From Dactylonectria macrodidyma (lineage: Eukaryota > Ascomycota > Sordariomycetes > Hypocreales > Nectriaceae): a stretch of DNA of 64,000 nt. Shown piece after piece: positions 1-11,039 of the stretch. The stretch covers positions 62,001 through 126,000 of the forward strand of contig JAGMUV010000006.1 of the NCBI GenBank assembly GCA_020744425.1, read 5' to 3'. Under the pieces are notes generated by a model that was given only the letters and a program-made list of their open reading frames with translations, ran no database searches and was not told where the DNA came from. Within the stretch, counting starts at the first letter, position 1. Every line of letters begins with the position of its first letter. The translations under genes and the position numbers were made by a program.

Positions 1-2
1 AT

Positions 3-227
3 TTCCCGGGTTCGAACGGGAATTGGCTGACCATAACTGCTAATCCGGATGAGGCGGGCCTTGATATGGATGCCCTTAGTGATGCGGCGACGGGGGTTGC
101 AATACCTATGGAGTGGGTTGGCCACACGGTTCGGTTCGCTCCCGTATTCTCGATATGGGGTGCAGGAGTGTCCGTGGACAATTATGAGCAGGAGGAAAAC
201 GGTCAAGTAGTCCCACTGAGAGTCTGA
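3..227 (+). CDS. 3' end of an unrecognised protein-coding gene (partial, runs off the left edge)
   Basis: An open frame enters from the left edge and ends at a TGA (225-227), giving 74 residues. The composition is protein-like (WLTITANPDE, MEWVGHTVRFAPVFSIWG) and ends ...QVVPLRV. No family is recognised. It is probably the last exon of a plus-strand gene tail-to-tail with the HET gene that ends at 315. The frame could also be fortuitous. Confidence 0.4.
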   Translation, partial: FPGSNGNWLTITANPDEAGLDMDALSDAATGVAIPMEWVGHTVRFAPVFSIWGAGVSVDNYEQEENGQVVPLRV

Positions 228-314
228 GCCAAGCAATTCTCATATTGTCCCAGGCAGGTCATCTCTCTTATGGCTACCTCTATGTATCCAGTATTTAAGA
301 ACACTTTGAAATAT

Positions 315-2737
315 CTAGGAAATGAACACTGCCTCGCTTCTTGAGTGGGTAAACCATGCGTGCGTTGTTTGCTCATCTGTGATCAAAATCCCGACGCGGG
401 TGTACGATCCGGGGGGGCTAGCAATACTCTTCAATACTAGCGCGGCGGAGGTGGATATCTGCAGACACAGCACTCGGCCTGACTTCTTGACCTCTGCGGA
501 TTCTCCCCTAGCCGATACTAGGGGCACATCTAACAAACAAGTCCCATGTATGTGGCCGTGCTTCCCCACGAGCTCGGCGCATGTGTCTGCACCGGCTCGG
601 TCATTCGCGCCCGCAGCGCGTACCTTAGATACGGTGGCTTCCTCTATGGGCCCTCGGATGCGGAGATAGCCCCCTTTGATCCGGCCTCGGACGTCGATCC
701 CCTCAGGCGTGCAAGAAACGGCAATGACAGTCGCTTTCGGCTTGGCGTTATCATCACTTCGGTAAGACGACGCTGCGAAGTCCTGGACGTGCGTGATATG
801 GCCCTCAATCGACGCCCACGACCACGACGGCGCCCGGTATGTAGCTGGCCGATACGCCCTCCGTTCCGCGCCCCGGCGAGAAGGCGACCAGTGCAGCGAC
901 TCTATAAGCATGCTCCGCCACATCCCGGCAAGGTACTCGTCGTGTGGCCGCCCAAACGTGATTCCCGACAGTGCCGGTAGGCGGTCAGCGTCGTTTGTGA
1001 TGTCCAGGTCCATATATTGCTCGACGAGGGTGCGGTAGGCTTCGAAGTCCTTGGAACGCTCCAGGGGCTCTGCCGCTTTTGCAGCCATCGCCGTCGCGGC
1101 CAGGCCGCCTCCACGGCGATGCCGGTGCCTCAGTTCGACCAGGCGTCCGTGGGCCTTGCGCAGCCGCGTCTCGGACTGCAGTGTCTCGGCGCGCCGCTCC
1201 CACCCGCGGCATTCGCAGGCGACGTGCGATACACACTCCCAATACAGCTCACCGCAGGCAAAGTGCAGCAGCCGCGGGCTCAGTACCTGCTCCTGCAACA
1301 CCCACGCCCGCTGCAGCAGCGGTGCGCGGGTCAGGCCATGCTCGATCTGCGGGCCGATGCGTAGGCGGCGCGTGGCCCCGTCGCGGTCCGTCGTGGCCGG
1401 CGCCGGCACGAAGGCCGCCCAAGCGCCGGGGTCGGTCACGGCCCGCACCTGCCCGTCTGTCTCCACCAAGGTGAATGGCTCTGATGCGTACCGTGTGAAG
1501 CAGCCACCGGCGCCGTCGGCGGCCCGCGACGCGGCGATGGTGAGCTGCGCGTTAGAGAAGACCTGCGCCATGCGCGAGGCCTGCTCGGCCCAGTCGTCCG
1601 GGTCGTCCTGGATGATGCACAAGCTGTCGATCCAGAGGTAGTGGAAGCCCAGCCTCCAGGTAAGTATGATGGCATCCTGGAATGTCTTGGACAGGGCCGG
1701 CCAGGGGATGTTCTCCTTGTGGTCGCGGATGTTGGCCCGGAGCGTGCGGACCACGGGGTTGCGACCCCAGCAGTGGCTAAGGGCCACATAGCGCCCGATC
1801 TCGCCCTTGGTCTCGCGTAGGATGACTTTGTGATTCGACACCACCAGAACACGCGATGGGAGTTCCGTTCTCGCGGGTACCAGACAGTCTCCGTGGTGTT
1901 TAGTGCAGGTGCTGAGCCATTCCTTGGCCCGGCTGACCGTCGCAAAAGTTGATGTGTCGGGAATCCAACCCCCAACGGCGCCCGAGCCACCGGACTCATC
2001 GGATTCGGAGATTTCTGATCGCCTTAGAGCTCCGCTCTCGCCAACAAGGCCTGAGGAAGACAGATTCTTCACTCACCTGTCGCAGACAAGGAGAATGAGG
2101 TCCACGGTTTGCCCTCCTTTTCCAGTCTCACACTTATATTGGACGCGTCGGCCAGCAGAAATGAGTCCCCCACCGACTTCTGCTTGACGAAGGTCTCCCA
2201 GGCGTCGAACTCGCCGACCAGGAGGTGGGCAAAGTGATCGATGCCCGCGTGCAACGCCGAGCAGACTTCGCACCCGGCGAGACCGGCATGGCGCAGCTCA
2301 AGCAGCGTAAAGCCGTCGCCGCGCTCCTCGAGAGTCAGGATGCGACTACACACCTGGCAGCCCGTGGGCGGATATGCGGCGGCCCGTGGGGCCCGCTCTC
2401 CCATTTTGCGCGCCCGCGGATGCGGCCCCAGACCGCCGAGCATGACGGCACGCCCACGGAAGCCGTAACGGTACAGCATGTCGAGGTTCTCCTGCACCGT
2501 TACGTTGCGAGCCGGACCCAGGGCACCCGGCACACTAAAGATGGACGACTCCGCCGGCCGTCCCATGTCGGCCTCCCTGGTCATCTGCAGGATGTAGTCG
2601 GGCGGCAACGTTTTGCCGTAGTTGTCTACCATGGTTGGATACCCGGCCGGATCTAGCGGCGCCGAAGGCGCGTCGGTTAGGGCTTTCATCTGCTTCAATC
2701 GCTCATCCCGGTCCCTGTCGTCCTCTTGGGGCGCCAT
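315..2737 (-). CDS. HET (heterokaryon incompatibility) domain protein, two exons
   Basis: HET proteins trigger fungal cell death or incompatibility after non-self recognition. Two minus-strand frames join through a 62-nt intron at 2076..2015 (donor GTGAGT, branch CTAAG, acceptor GATCAG), phase 1. Exons 2737..2077 and 2014..315 give 786 aa. The first ~220 residues hold paired cysteines (CQVC, CEVC) and the LLELRHAGLAGC segment typical of the region before HET domains. The HET core follows from about residue 295: RYVALSHCWG, TFQDAI, then YLWIDSLCIIQDDPDDW. RAWVLQEQVLSPRLLHF and a PSWSWAS segment lie downstream, as usual in full-length members. No NACHT, WD40 or other C-terminal partner is fused. 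The start is the first ATG of the frame. It is head-to-head, across about 400 bp, with the patatin/ankyrin gene. Family assignment is firm; the recognised partner is unknown. Confidence 0.88.
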
Positions 2738-3133
2738 GGCTACCTATAATCGTGGACGGGTTTGTGCTATGCTGTTATGGCTTATCAAGTAGGCGCGTTG
2801 GCTGAATATTTCCGATTCATCGAGGATGCTGCCCAGGAGGTTCCGCCCTTGTTCTAGGAGAGCGGGGATCTAGGCGCTTCCATTGCCAGCCACCGACGTA
2901 AGGATGAGAGGAGAGGAGTACGCTGGTCGCGGCAATCCGGCTTGCGACCGAGCTTGACCGCCTTCGTGAAATCCTGATCCTTCTTCTAACCATGTAGCGG
3001 CATTCCTCAGCGACTCGAAAATCCCTTTTCTACGCTCGAATTAATGGACAGAGCCTCGCGATCGCCTGCCAACTACGCACCCCTGGCGGCGCTTCAGAGT
3101 AAAGGCAACTCTATATAGGCAAGACACCCTATC
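2738..3133. other. Divergent intergenic region between HET and patatin/ankyrin genes
   Basis: About 400 bp separate the two divergent start codons. No ORF or repeat is evident. A TATA-like CTATATAGG lies at about 3110-3118, shortly before the plus-strand start at 3134. A shared promoter is inferred from the arrangement only. Confidence 0.35.
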
Positions 3134-6100
3134 ATGGAGGAGCGCGGACTGCGGATTCTCTCTCTAGGTAGGTGGATAACTTTCTTGTTTTGCGTATGTC
3201 ATGCTTAGAGCATATGCTACACGCGCCCGTCCAGCACTGACAAGCCCGCGCAGACGGAGGAGGCACGCGAGGGCTCTCGTCGATATATGCCCTTCGCGAG
3301 ATTCTGGATCGCGTAGCTCCGGGACACGGCGGCCATGTAAGGCCGAGCGAGTACTTCGACTTTATCGGGGCATCCGGGCCCAATGCGCTTTGCGCCCTGC
3401 TCTTTGTGCGGTTTGTAGGTCCTCCACGGGCTAGTTAGTTTGTTATCATGCACGCCTCCGAATTTGAAGACCAGACACTAAAAGCTAGCTTCCACTGACA
3501 GGGGCTCACCGTTAACGAGTGCATTGAGTACTACCATGAGCTGTCTAGGAGGTTGGATGGCGTGGAAGATGTCTTGAATGCGAGGGAAGGCGAGGAGCTG
3601 GACGACGACGACTTTGCCGATTTTGACGCCGCGGCTGACCCGGCCAACTCCCTCGAGACGATCCGCCAGCAAGTGGTTGGCCTAACTTTCAAGGCGATGA
3701 TTATGCGACACGTCACGGACTGGTTCGAGCGAGCCAAGAACGCGGAAGCAGGCCAGTTCAACTACCAGTGCCCCATGGCCACGGTTGGTGTCGGCCAGTG
3801 CCGCGCCGCCGTTATGGGCTCCGAGTCGGCAGGGTATGGGAGGCACGAGAGCACCGTTGCCCACCGCCAATACCATGTGCCCATCTGGCATCGAACATAC
3901 CTACGGCGCAATACCAACACAACGTACACGTGCTGGGCCCTGGCCCTGGGGACAATGGGGTCACCCAGCATTGTCCGACCTGGCGTCGTCTTCCCAGATT
4001 TCACAGCCACCGGCGCTCATAGCGTGCATAGTCCGATAGAGTTGGTTCTCGAGGAGTGCAGGAAGATCTGGCCGGGGTTAGGCCCGGGCGTCATCGTCAG
4101 CGTTGGGACAGGTGGTCTGGAGGCCATCTCGGATGAGGCATGGGGCGTGAATGCGCCGTTGCGACCCCTAACTCTCGTAGCCGCCAAAGCCTGCGCAGAG
4201 ATGGTCGACGCCAACGAGAGCATCACCAAGCAGTTCGAGCGCTATGTTCTCCCCCACGACGAGACGTTGAGGCACACTTATTTCCGTTTCAACGCGCCGG
4301 GACCTTTCCCCTTTTTCGAGTATGACGCCAGGGAGAACATTCTCAGTGACACAACCAGCTGGATGTCGTCGGGCGAGGCGGCAGCACGTTCAGCTCGAGC
4401 CGCCGCCCTGCTGTCAGCGCCGCAGTTCCCGGATACCTTGGAGGATCAAATCGGTCTTTCAGCCTTGGCGGGACTTCTTGAGTCTCTGACTTTGCACGGC
4501 TATGCCGAAGAGGCCGAACTCCTGTCGGATACGATGACGACCTACTTCTTGTACGAACATGCGAACGCGGGACGGCGGTCGCATGGCAAGCTCATGATGG
4601 CTGTTGCCGCTGAGCGGCTGGCCGACGCCGTTGACCAGCAACAGCCTGTAAAGCAGGGCCAAGAGCCAGATAGCTCCAGCTCGTGCGCCGCTAGGCTCAT
4701 TATGCACTCAGCCTACGGTTTAGGCCTGGAGTGGATGTGGCAAATAGAAGACCTGTCCTCGGCTTCTGATGTCGCTGCAACGGCATATTTTCTTCTTGTT
4801 ATAGCTCGGCGAAGCAGTCTTCAGGAGATGGGTACCACTCTGGTCCAAAGTGTGATTCATTCCGTGGCCAAGAATATTGGCATGGCACCGGACTTGGATC
4901 CCCTGTTCATCGCACGTACCGAAGAGTTGTTGAGGCTGTCTTCGCTCGCATGTCTCTGCCAATCAGCCGTCGTCGAGGCTCTTACCTCCGAGCCACGCAT
5001 CATCTTCAACGGGCCCTTCGTGCGCTACCTCCACGAGACGATTCAGGACACCAGTCTGCAGATGCTCAGTCCAGTGATAGCCGGACCTTTAGCCACCGCG
5101 CTGGCAACTATTATCTCTCTCGGCCGCTGGTCCAAGTTCCGTGATCAGACAATCACGTGCCTTTTGTCAAAGCAGCTCGGCAGCCACGACGCCCTAAGCT
5201 ATCTTCCCTTGCTAAACTTGGCCATCAACAGAGAGTATACATCTCACGAAGGGCAAACACACGATAAAGAGGATGTTTTAGATGCCTGCAGCGTCACTCT
5301 CAAGACATATGGTCCCCCTCTGGCACACCGAACCCCCGAGGTCGCCCGAGCGTGTGTACAGAACGGTTTCCTGGGTGTCCTTCGCCGATTGCTTAATGGT
5401 GAACGCATTGACACTCAAAGCCGTCCAATTACCAACCAACCCACGGCTACAGCACAAAAGCTGCTCGCCGCGTCTATCACAGATGCCGGCGACAACCTCC
5501 TGCATCTTGCTACCCGCAGTGGTTTCATCGACGTTGTCAAGCTGCTGCTGGAATTTGCTGGAAAGGGGAGAGGAGCGCTGTGCCTAGGCCAGCTGAATCA
5601 AGCAGGCCATACTCCTTTCCACGTCGCCTGCATCCGACGCGTCCATGTCGACGTTCTCAAGCTTTGCGTTGTCGGAGGCGCGAAGTGCGACCAAGTCAGC
5701 GGTGTTGGCCGCTCGGCCCTTCATTACTGCTTTCCGGACAAAGAAAGCTTTCGCCCCTACTATCCCGATCTAGTCAAGCTATTTGAAGATTTCCAGCTGC
5801 TAGTTACTTTGCCACTTGACTGCTGGAAAGGGTGGACGAAGGACAAAGCAACAGTAACCATTGATCCTCATGTGTACGACCTCCGCCAGCTGATTCAATA
5901 CATCTATTGTAGGGGAGCGGACATCTGCATCCAGGACAACTTCGGAACAACTCCCGGACATCTTGCCGTGCGGAGGGGATGGCATGTCAACACCGATATA
6001 TTCTTCGCTGGGGCGAGAACGGAGGATGAGAGGGTAGTACACTCCTTCCTGCGGCTTCGGGACCATGATAGGGCAAGTATGCTCGACTTGAGTCGGGCGA

Positions 6101-6876
6101 TGGGAGACAAAGCCGCAGAAGATATGATATCTACTGAAATGAGGAAGAGGTGTATTGAAGTGCCACTTTCACCGCCAGCGCCACTTCAGCTACCTCAGCC
6201 GAGTAGTTCAAACAGCCACTCACCAGATTTACCCATGACAACGCCGCCACTGAACCAGCCCTTGGCACAACCAGCGAAGCAGATGCCGTCACCAGCAACG
6301 GCCACAGGCTACAAGTCCTCGGCGACCTATAGCCCCACTCCCAGCGCTTCTTCTTCTATACCATTCACACCCGTCTTTTTGCAACCCAGCAATGCACCCA
6401 CAGCATCAACACACTCGAGGCCAGCATCCATGGCAGCCACGCCAGATTCAGCGCACCAGTCGCCCCAGTCTCCACAAAGCCCAGTCGTGAACCCGGGCCC
6501 CCAATCGAGACCAGTGCCACACCATATGCCCTCGCCGGGCTACAGCCCGGGCGGCTGGAGTGCGCCGGCTCCCACCCCGGCCTTCCATCCGAGCCCAGCG
6601 CCTCCACCACAAATGACGGCGCAACCCCTGTACGGCATGCCGCAGCCGGTGGTCTATAGTCATACGGGCCCGCCACTCCTGCCGCACGGCTATCCGCCCC
6701 CGACTGCCTCACCCATGGCCTATCAGTCACCTATGCAACTCCAAACCATGACTCCTCCACCTCACGGAGGTGGAGACGGGGGAGCAGGTCAAGGACGAGG
6801 AGGAGCCTCCGCGCCTCTCCAACCGCCCCCGAAAAAGGGATTGTTCAGGAAGCTAATCAGGCGGGACAAATCTTAA
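3134..6876 (+). CDS. Patatin-like protein with C-terminal ankyrin repeats, predicted catalytically inactive
   Basis: Three exons are read: 3134..3167, 3254..3414 and 3502..6876 (introns GTAGGT...CTGAC...CAG, both frame-preserving), giving about 1189 aa. The N-terminus is patatin-like: LRILSLDGGGTRGLSS (oxyanion-hole loop), SEYFDFIGAS, LTVNECIEYYHEL, and later SPIELVLEECRKIWPG with IVSVGTGG. The nucleophile elbow (normally GTSTGG) reads GASGPNA. The Asp motif (normally DGG or DGA) reads TATGA near residue 233. Both members of the Ser-Asp dyad therefore appear lost. A long helical middle without a P-loop follows, then ankyrin-type repeats from about residue 728 (DNLLHLATRSGFIDVVKLLL; HTPFHVACIRRVHVDVLKLC). 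The last ~240 residues are Pro/Ser/Gln-rich and disordered, ending in a basic tail (KKGLFRKLIRRDKS). Fungal patatin domains often sit in NLR-like immune receptors, so a signalling or scaffold role is inferred. A longest-ORF call would begin at TTG 3553 and miss the first two exons. Confidence 0.78.
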
Positions 6877-6911
6877 TGGTGACCTTCAAGTCCTCGTCGT
6901 CCTCGAGGGTG

Positions 6912-7316
6912 TCATGGCGACTGCTTAAAGGCCTTCCAACGCTGTGGATTATAGGGAGAAGCACGTGGTTCCTGGCGTTTACGCTCCGTCGCCGGGATAT
7001 TCCTCAGGATATCGTCATACTCCACAGCCCAGGTGCCAAGCCTATCGGCCTCGTCATGCCGCAATGCGGACGGCGGTCTCGCGCGGAGAGCTTGGAGAAT
7101 AAAGGCGAAGACCTGCGCCGCGGCGGTGCGATGGAGCCCCGTCTCGTCGTCGTCCATGACGTCCAGGTTCGGCATAGTGATGACAAGGGTCGAAAATTTC
7201 ATACAACTCTTGGAGATGGAGTTAAGGGAGTCCGTTTTTCGGATAAGTCTCCTTTCACCGCAGTCAGCGACCTGGGTTATAACTGCGGCCGCTATTCCAT
7301 CAAAGACTGGCCGCAA
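6912..7316 (-). CDS. Unrecognised possible ORF/exon (hypothetical)
   Basis: An open minus-strand frame ends at 6912 and lies directly 3' of the patatin/ankyrin gene in convergent orientation. It contains a helical, charged segment (AAAQVFAFILQALRARPPSA; WAVEYDDILRNIP). The same frame stays open upstream to about 7414, where it meets the TGA that ends the ORF at 7416. It might be a further exon of that gene behind an intron I could not place, or a separate fragment. No family is recognised, and no good ATG is present. Confidence 0.25.
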   Translation of the reverse strand: MRPVFDGIAAAVITQVADCGERRLIRKTDSLNSISKSCMKFSTLVITMPNLDVMDDDETGLHRTAAAQVFAFILQALRARPPSALRHDEADRLGTWAVEYDDILRNIPATERKRQEPRASPYNPQRWKAFKQSP

Positions 7317-7415
7317 TGAGAGAAGGCCAGGTTTTGTGCGAACATAGGCACCACTCGGCGACGTTGTCGAGATGGAAGCAGGGGGTGACGGGCGGGTCGG
7401 GCTCGGTCGACTTAT

Positions 7416-7869
7416 TCAAGTCGCGAATGCTTCGTCCGCAGCATCATACTCCTCTAACCAGCAGCTGACAATAACATGTTGGACATTCCTCGGGACGCCG
7501 CCAAAGCTAAGGAATGATCTCTCCGTGAATCGCTTCCTGATTTCGAGATCTGTCAGGTTCCACCAGAGCATTCTTGCCTCGGCGGAGCTCCTTCCCGATA
7601 CAACGGTCGATTTGTTCCAGTATGGCATAATACTACGCATCAACGAGCTTCACTATCTCTTTGGCTTTCTCAATGAAGGGTGTGGTAGCCGGAAATCGCT
7701 TCCTTTTCTTCTGCCCCAGCTGTTTAATAAAATCCACAGCGTTCTGGAGAACTTCCTTGATCGGCTGCCTCGGTGTGCTCCTGCGGTTGGTGACGAATCT
7801 GAGACGGCGTAGAATACGCGCTGAGCACATAGAAATAATTGTAGCAAAGACCTCGTTCTCGGTGTTCAT
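7416..7869 (-). CDS. Small two-exon orphan protein (about 117 aa)
   Basis: Two overlapping minus-strand frames join cleanly through a 100-nt intron 7636..7537 (donor GTAGTA, branch CTGAC, acceptor AAATCAG), phase 2. Exons 7869..7637 and 7536..7416 give 117 aa. The product is basic and helical, with IKEVLQNAVDFIKQLGQKKR in the first exon and VQHVIVSCWLEEYDAADEAF near the end. No signal peptide, membrane segment or known domain is visible. Function is unknown. Support is splice-signal and frame continuity only. Confidence 0.35.
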
Positions 7870-9421
7870 AGAGCCATCTCCTCAGGCTAGTTAGCATAGG
7901 CTGGCGAAGAACTGTAGATCACCCACCATCCGACATTTAGGAGAGCACCGAGAATACTTTTGTGAAGCCCTGATTCAATTTCTCTAGGGCTTAGTGACCA
8001 TCGTCCGGCTTGGTCTTGTTCACTCCAATCTGGATGTTTAGAAATGCTGAATCGGGGTCCTCCTCGACACAAACTGCAGGGATGTGGTTAGGGTTATCTT
8101 CTACGAACCCTAGTTCGTCGTTGGGAACTCCATTGCTGTTAACCCTAGCGCCTCATGGTGAACATGAATCCCGCAGCCTTGCCTTGGAAACCCAGTTCCT
8201 CGACGAGCGCACACAGAGACGAGTATTGAAACTTGCCCTTTGGACTCCATGCCTTGCGTGGGTTGTGGTTGGTCCGCTCCGCGCAGATCGCTTAGAGCTG
8301 CCTAGATGATCTGCGTTTTCTATTCGCCATTAGAGGAGAAAAGCTGCTGTTACATTGCAGATGTTAGTTGTAATCGAGCCTCCTGTCTTACCTCACATGA
8401 TCCGAAGACCAATGAGTTTCTTGTCTACCAGCAGCAGCCAAGGCGGATAAAACCGGCAAGATGCGGTATTGCTGCCTGATGCTCAAACCTGCAGCAGCGC
8501 CAAAACAATCATGCACTTTGCCGTCTGAACTGGACGTTGCCTTAGTCGAGTTGGGGTTGCTTACTGGGGGTTGTGGGGATGCGTGATCGGCCGTACTAAG
8601 TTTGAGGGGGCCCGACCGGTGATCAGTAATTAAATGACCCTCTTTGTGTTACTCAAGATGTACATCCTGACGAGACATTGGATCCTAGGAGGGAGACCAC
8701 TCTGTTATTATCGCAGCCTGATTCTTGGTGCTGTGCATCATTATTGTGGATCACTCTCTGTGGTATAGAGGGAAGAATGAGGCCAGGCGCAAGTGGGGCC
8801 GTTCTTGGCTGACAAGGCTATTCGATGCCAATCCCCTTGCCTAGCGACGCTCGATAGGTCTTTCGGCCTTAAGTTCGACATTTCCCCATTAGATCAGGTT
8901 GAGAGTTACTAGACGCAGCTCCTGCTTATTCCTCGAGACACGTCGTTGACTTACCAGTACGGATAAACACTCACAATGGAGAGTGCCATGCAGGAAGAAC
9001 CGCCCCTCTGCAGCTGCCAAGGGACGAGCGGAGTAATCCCTGGAATGACAGGCCGAACCCCGCAACACAGCTTCTCGGCGCCAAGCCGAAGGGAGCTGTC
9101 TGGCCAGTGACATTGCCTGACGACAAGCTGCCGCTAGGTGATCTTCACGAAGCCGTGCCTCTATCTATCCCCCGCTGGTATAGCTTGAGTTGCGGAGGCC
9201 AGGTTGTCACCCGACGACTGTGAGCAGGGCTGGCTCAGCCCCGGGCTTCGTGCCAAGATTGTCACGGAATGCCTGGGGAGGATTGACCCCCAGTTGAAGT
9301 AGCAATCCCAGTCATCATCTGAGCTACACTGACCTCCCGCGAAAGACCACGGTCTCTGCCATTCACAGCTTCCAATCCGTGAACCACGAGCGACAGCGAG
9401 AAACGCTGCAAAGCCGTCAGT
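7870..9421. other. Gene-poor stretch
   Basis: Short ORFs occur (for example a 99-codon frame at 8010-8309), but none has recognisable domain or codon character. Isolated TTAGGG/CCCTAG hexamers near 8088-8146 are scattered single copies, not a telomeric array. I see no gene here that I can support. Confidence 0.4.
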
Positions 9422-10396
9422 ATGCCCACCGCAACAGAATACTTCGGCTTCCACGTCACGAACGTCGGGCCCCTGACGGAGACCTTCACGCCAGCGCCAT
9501 CATGCAACGATTTACCGGGGCTGCGCGGCATCGCCTCTGTCAGTGACAACGAAACTACCATGTACGCCCCTCTGAGCGGGTGCAGGTTCAGTTCCCTCGA
9601 GACCGAGTGCTTTCCCTCTGCGAGCATCATAAACAGCATTTTCGCCTCGGTGCGCAGAGCACTCGACATGGGCGCCGTGCCATACTACTCACCGGCCGTG
9701 GCATGCCCATCTGGCTGGACAACCGTCGGCGTCGCGACCGGCGGGGGCGGGAGTTCAGGGGATGAGGGTATTATCACAGCGGTGCCGACGTGGGGCCCGG
9801 GGGAGCAGTACCCGTTCGTACATGTCTTCTCAAATGTGCTGGATGCCTCTGAGACGGGTGCTTGGTGCTGCCCAAGGTGAGTGCTGCCACGCGGCACTGA
9901 GGCCGCGTGTCCCTGCTCGGGGGGCCCCCAATTCTGGAGTGTCTCGCTAACAATAGTCTCCCATTGCAGTGATTTCAAGGTCAACGAAAACGGCGACTGC
10001 TACTCCTCCCTTGGACCGATCTCGTCGTACAGCGTCAGCGAGTACTGCGTGGTCATCATCTCCAATGAAAATGTCGTCACCGTGAGCTCAGTCGAAGGCA
10101 CTGCCATCACGCCTCCCGTCGTATCACTCACCCCGGCCGAAACCAGTTTATTGACCTCCATCCGCACCATATTCAGGGCAGAAGTGACCGATTACATCGT
10201 GGTCCAGGAGGTTCCGGCCGTAATGATGGTGTATAAAGAGTCTGATTTGTCCGGCGATAGCAACGGTGATGACAGCGGGGATAGCGGCGACGACGATGGA
10301 GATGCCGCAGTGCCGGGCAAGAGTCTCACGCTGTTACCATTCGCAGCGGTTATCGTGGGCGGCCTCGTTGGCGCTGGACTCCTTATGCCCTGGTAG
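9422..10396 (+). CDS. Probable GPI-anchored cell-surface protein, two exons
   Basis: Exons 9422..9876 and 9970..10396 are joined across a 93-nt intron (GTGAGT...GCTAACAATAG...GCAG), phase 2, giving 293 aa. The C-terminus has an acidic Asp/Gly/Ser-rich linker (DDSGDSGDDDGD), then a hydrophobic tail (SLTLLPFAAVIVGGLVGAGL) that ends the protein, as in GPI-anchor signals. The body is rich in Ser, Thr, Gly and Cys with YFGFHVTNVGPLTETFTPAP near the start, as in fungal secreted wall proteins. No clear N-terminal signal peptide follows the ATG at 9422, and an in-frame stop lies upstream. A short upstream signal-peptide exon may therefore be missing from this model. No enzymatic motif is seen; a wall or surface role is inferred. 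Confidence 0.6.
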
Positions 10397-11039
10397 TGGA
10401 ATGTTCCTGTTGGGCCTGCAACAAGTTAATCTTTCTCGCAATGGAGTATATTAACCCGACGATCTGGCTGTTGCTAGAACACCAGCTCCTCAGCTACCAA
10501 CACATTTAATTATATTGAATATACTATTTTACCATTATCAGACCGTGACTTACATTGCTTAATGCGACGTCCTGATCCACTTGATCATATACCCATCGCT
10601 AAGACCTACCCTATAGCCCTAGGAGAAGCCTGACTGTCACAATGATTAGAAATTAGTAGTTAGTATTTGAGCTGCCATATCCTGGAAATACTATAACAAG
10701 AACAACACAGGTCTCTAATAGAAAATGCAGGACAGGTCAGGAGTCATCGCCATCGTCATCGCATCAGAGAGCGAGATCAAGCAGTCTGTTAAGGTGGTTA
10801 GTCTATGTCCCAAAATCGCCCGCGCCGCCCGAGATTCCGGCCGACACAGTGCTTGCGGAGAGGAGGCCATCGCGCATGAAGAGGAGCTCCTTTCACTTTA
10901 CGCTCAATCATATAAAGCCAGTGTTGGAGTTAGAGCATAGACTTCTGTTTGAGACCCTGCGAGACCTCTTCTATGCGCTGCAGTTCTAATTCATAAAACC
11001 ATACCCTTATTCAACAACCCTCTTAGAATACTGAGATAT
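10397..11039. other. Intergenic, AT-rich
   Basis: Region between two converging genes. A 71-codon frame at 10725-10940 lacks recognisable features. Nothing else is supported. Confidence 0.4.

Noticed and set aside
5..20. tRNA-like T-arm (GGTTCGAA within a short hairpin)
   Set aside because: The sequence is part of an open coding frame and no acceptor stem, D-arm or anticodon arm surrounds it.
322..1641. Plus-strand ORFs across the HET gene
   Set aside because: They are antisense shadows of a strongly supported minus-strand HET coding region.
8088..8146. Telomere-like TTAGGG/CCCTAA hexamers
   Set aside because: Only isolated single units occur; no tandem array.
8010..8309. 99-codon plus-strand ORF
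   Set aside because: No domain, no intron or promoter support, composition not protein-like.
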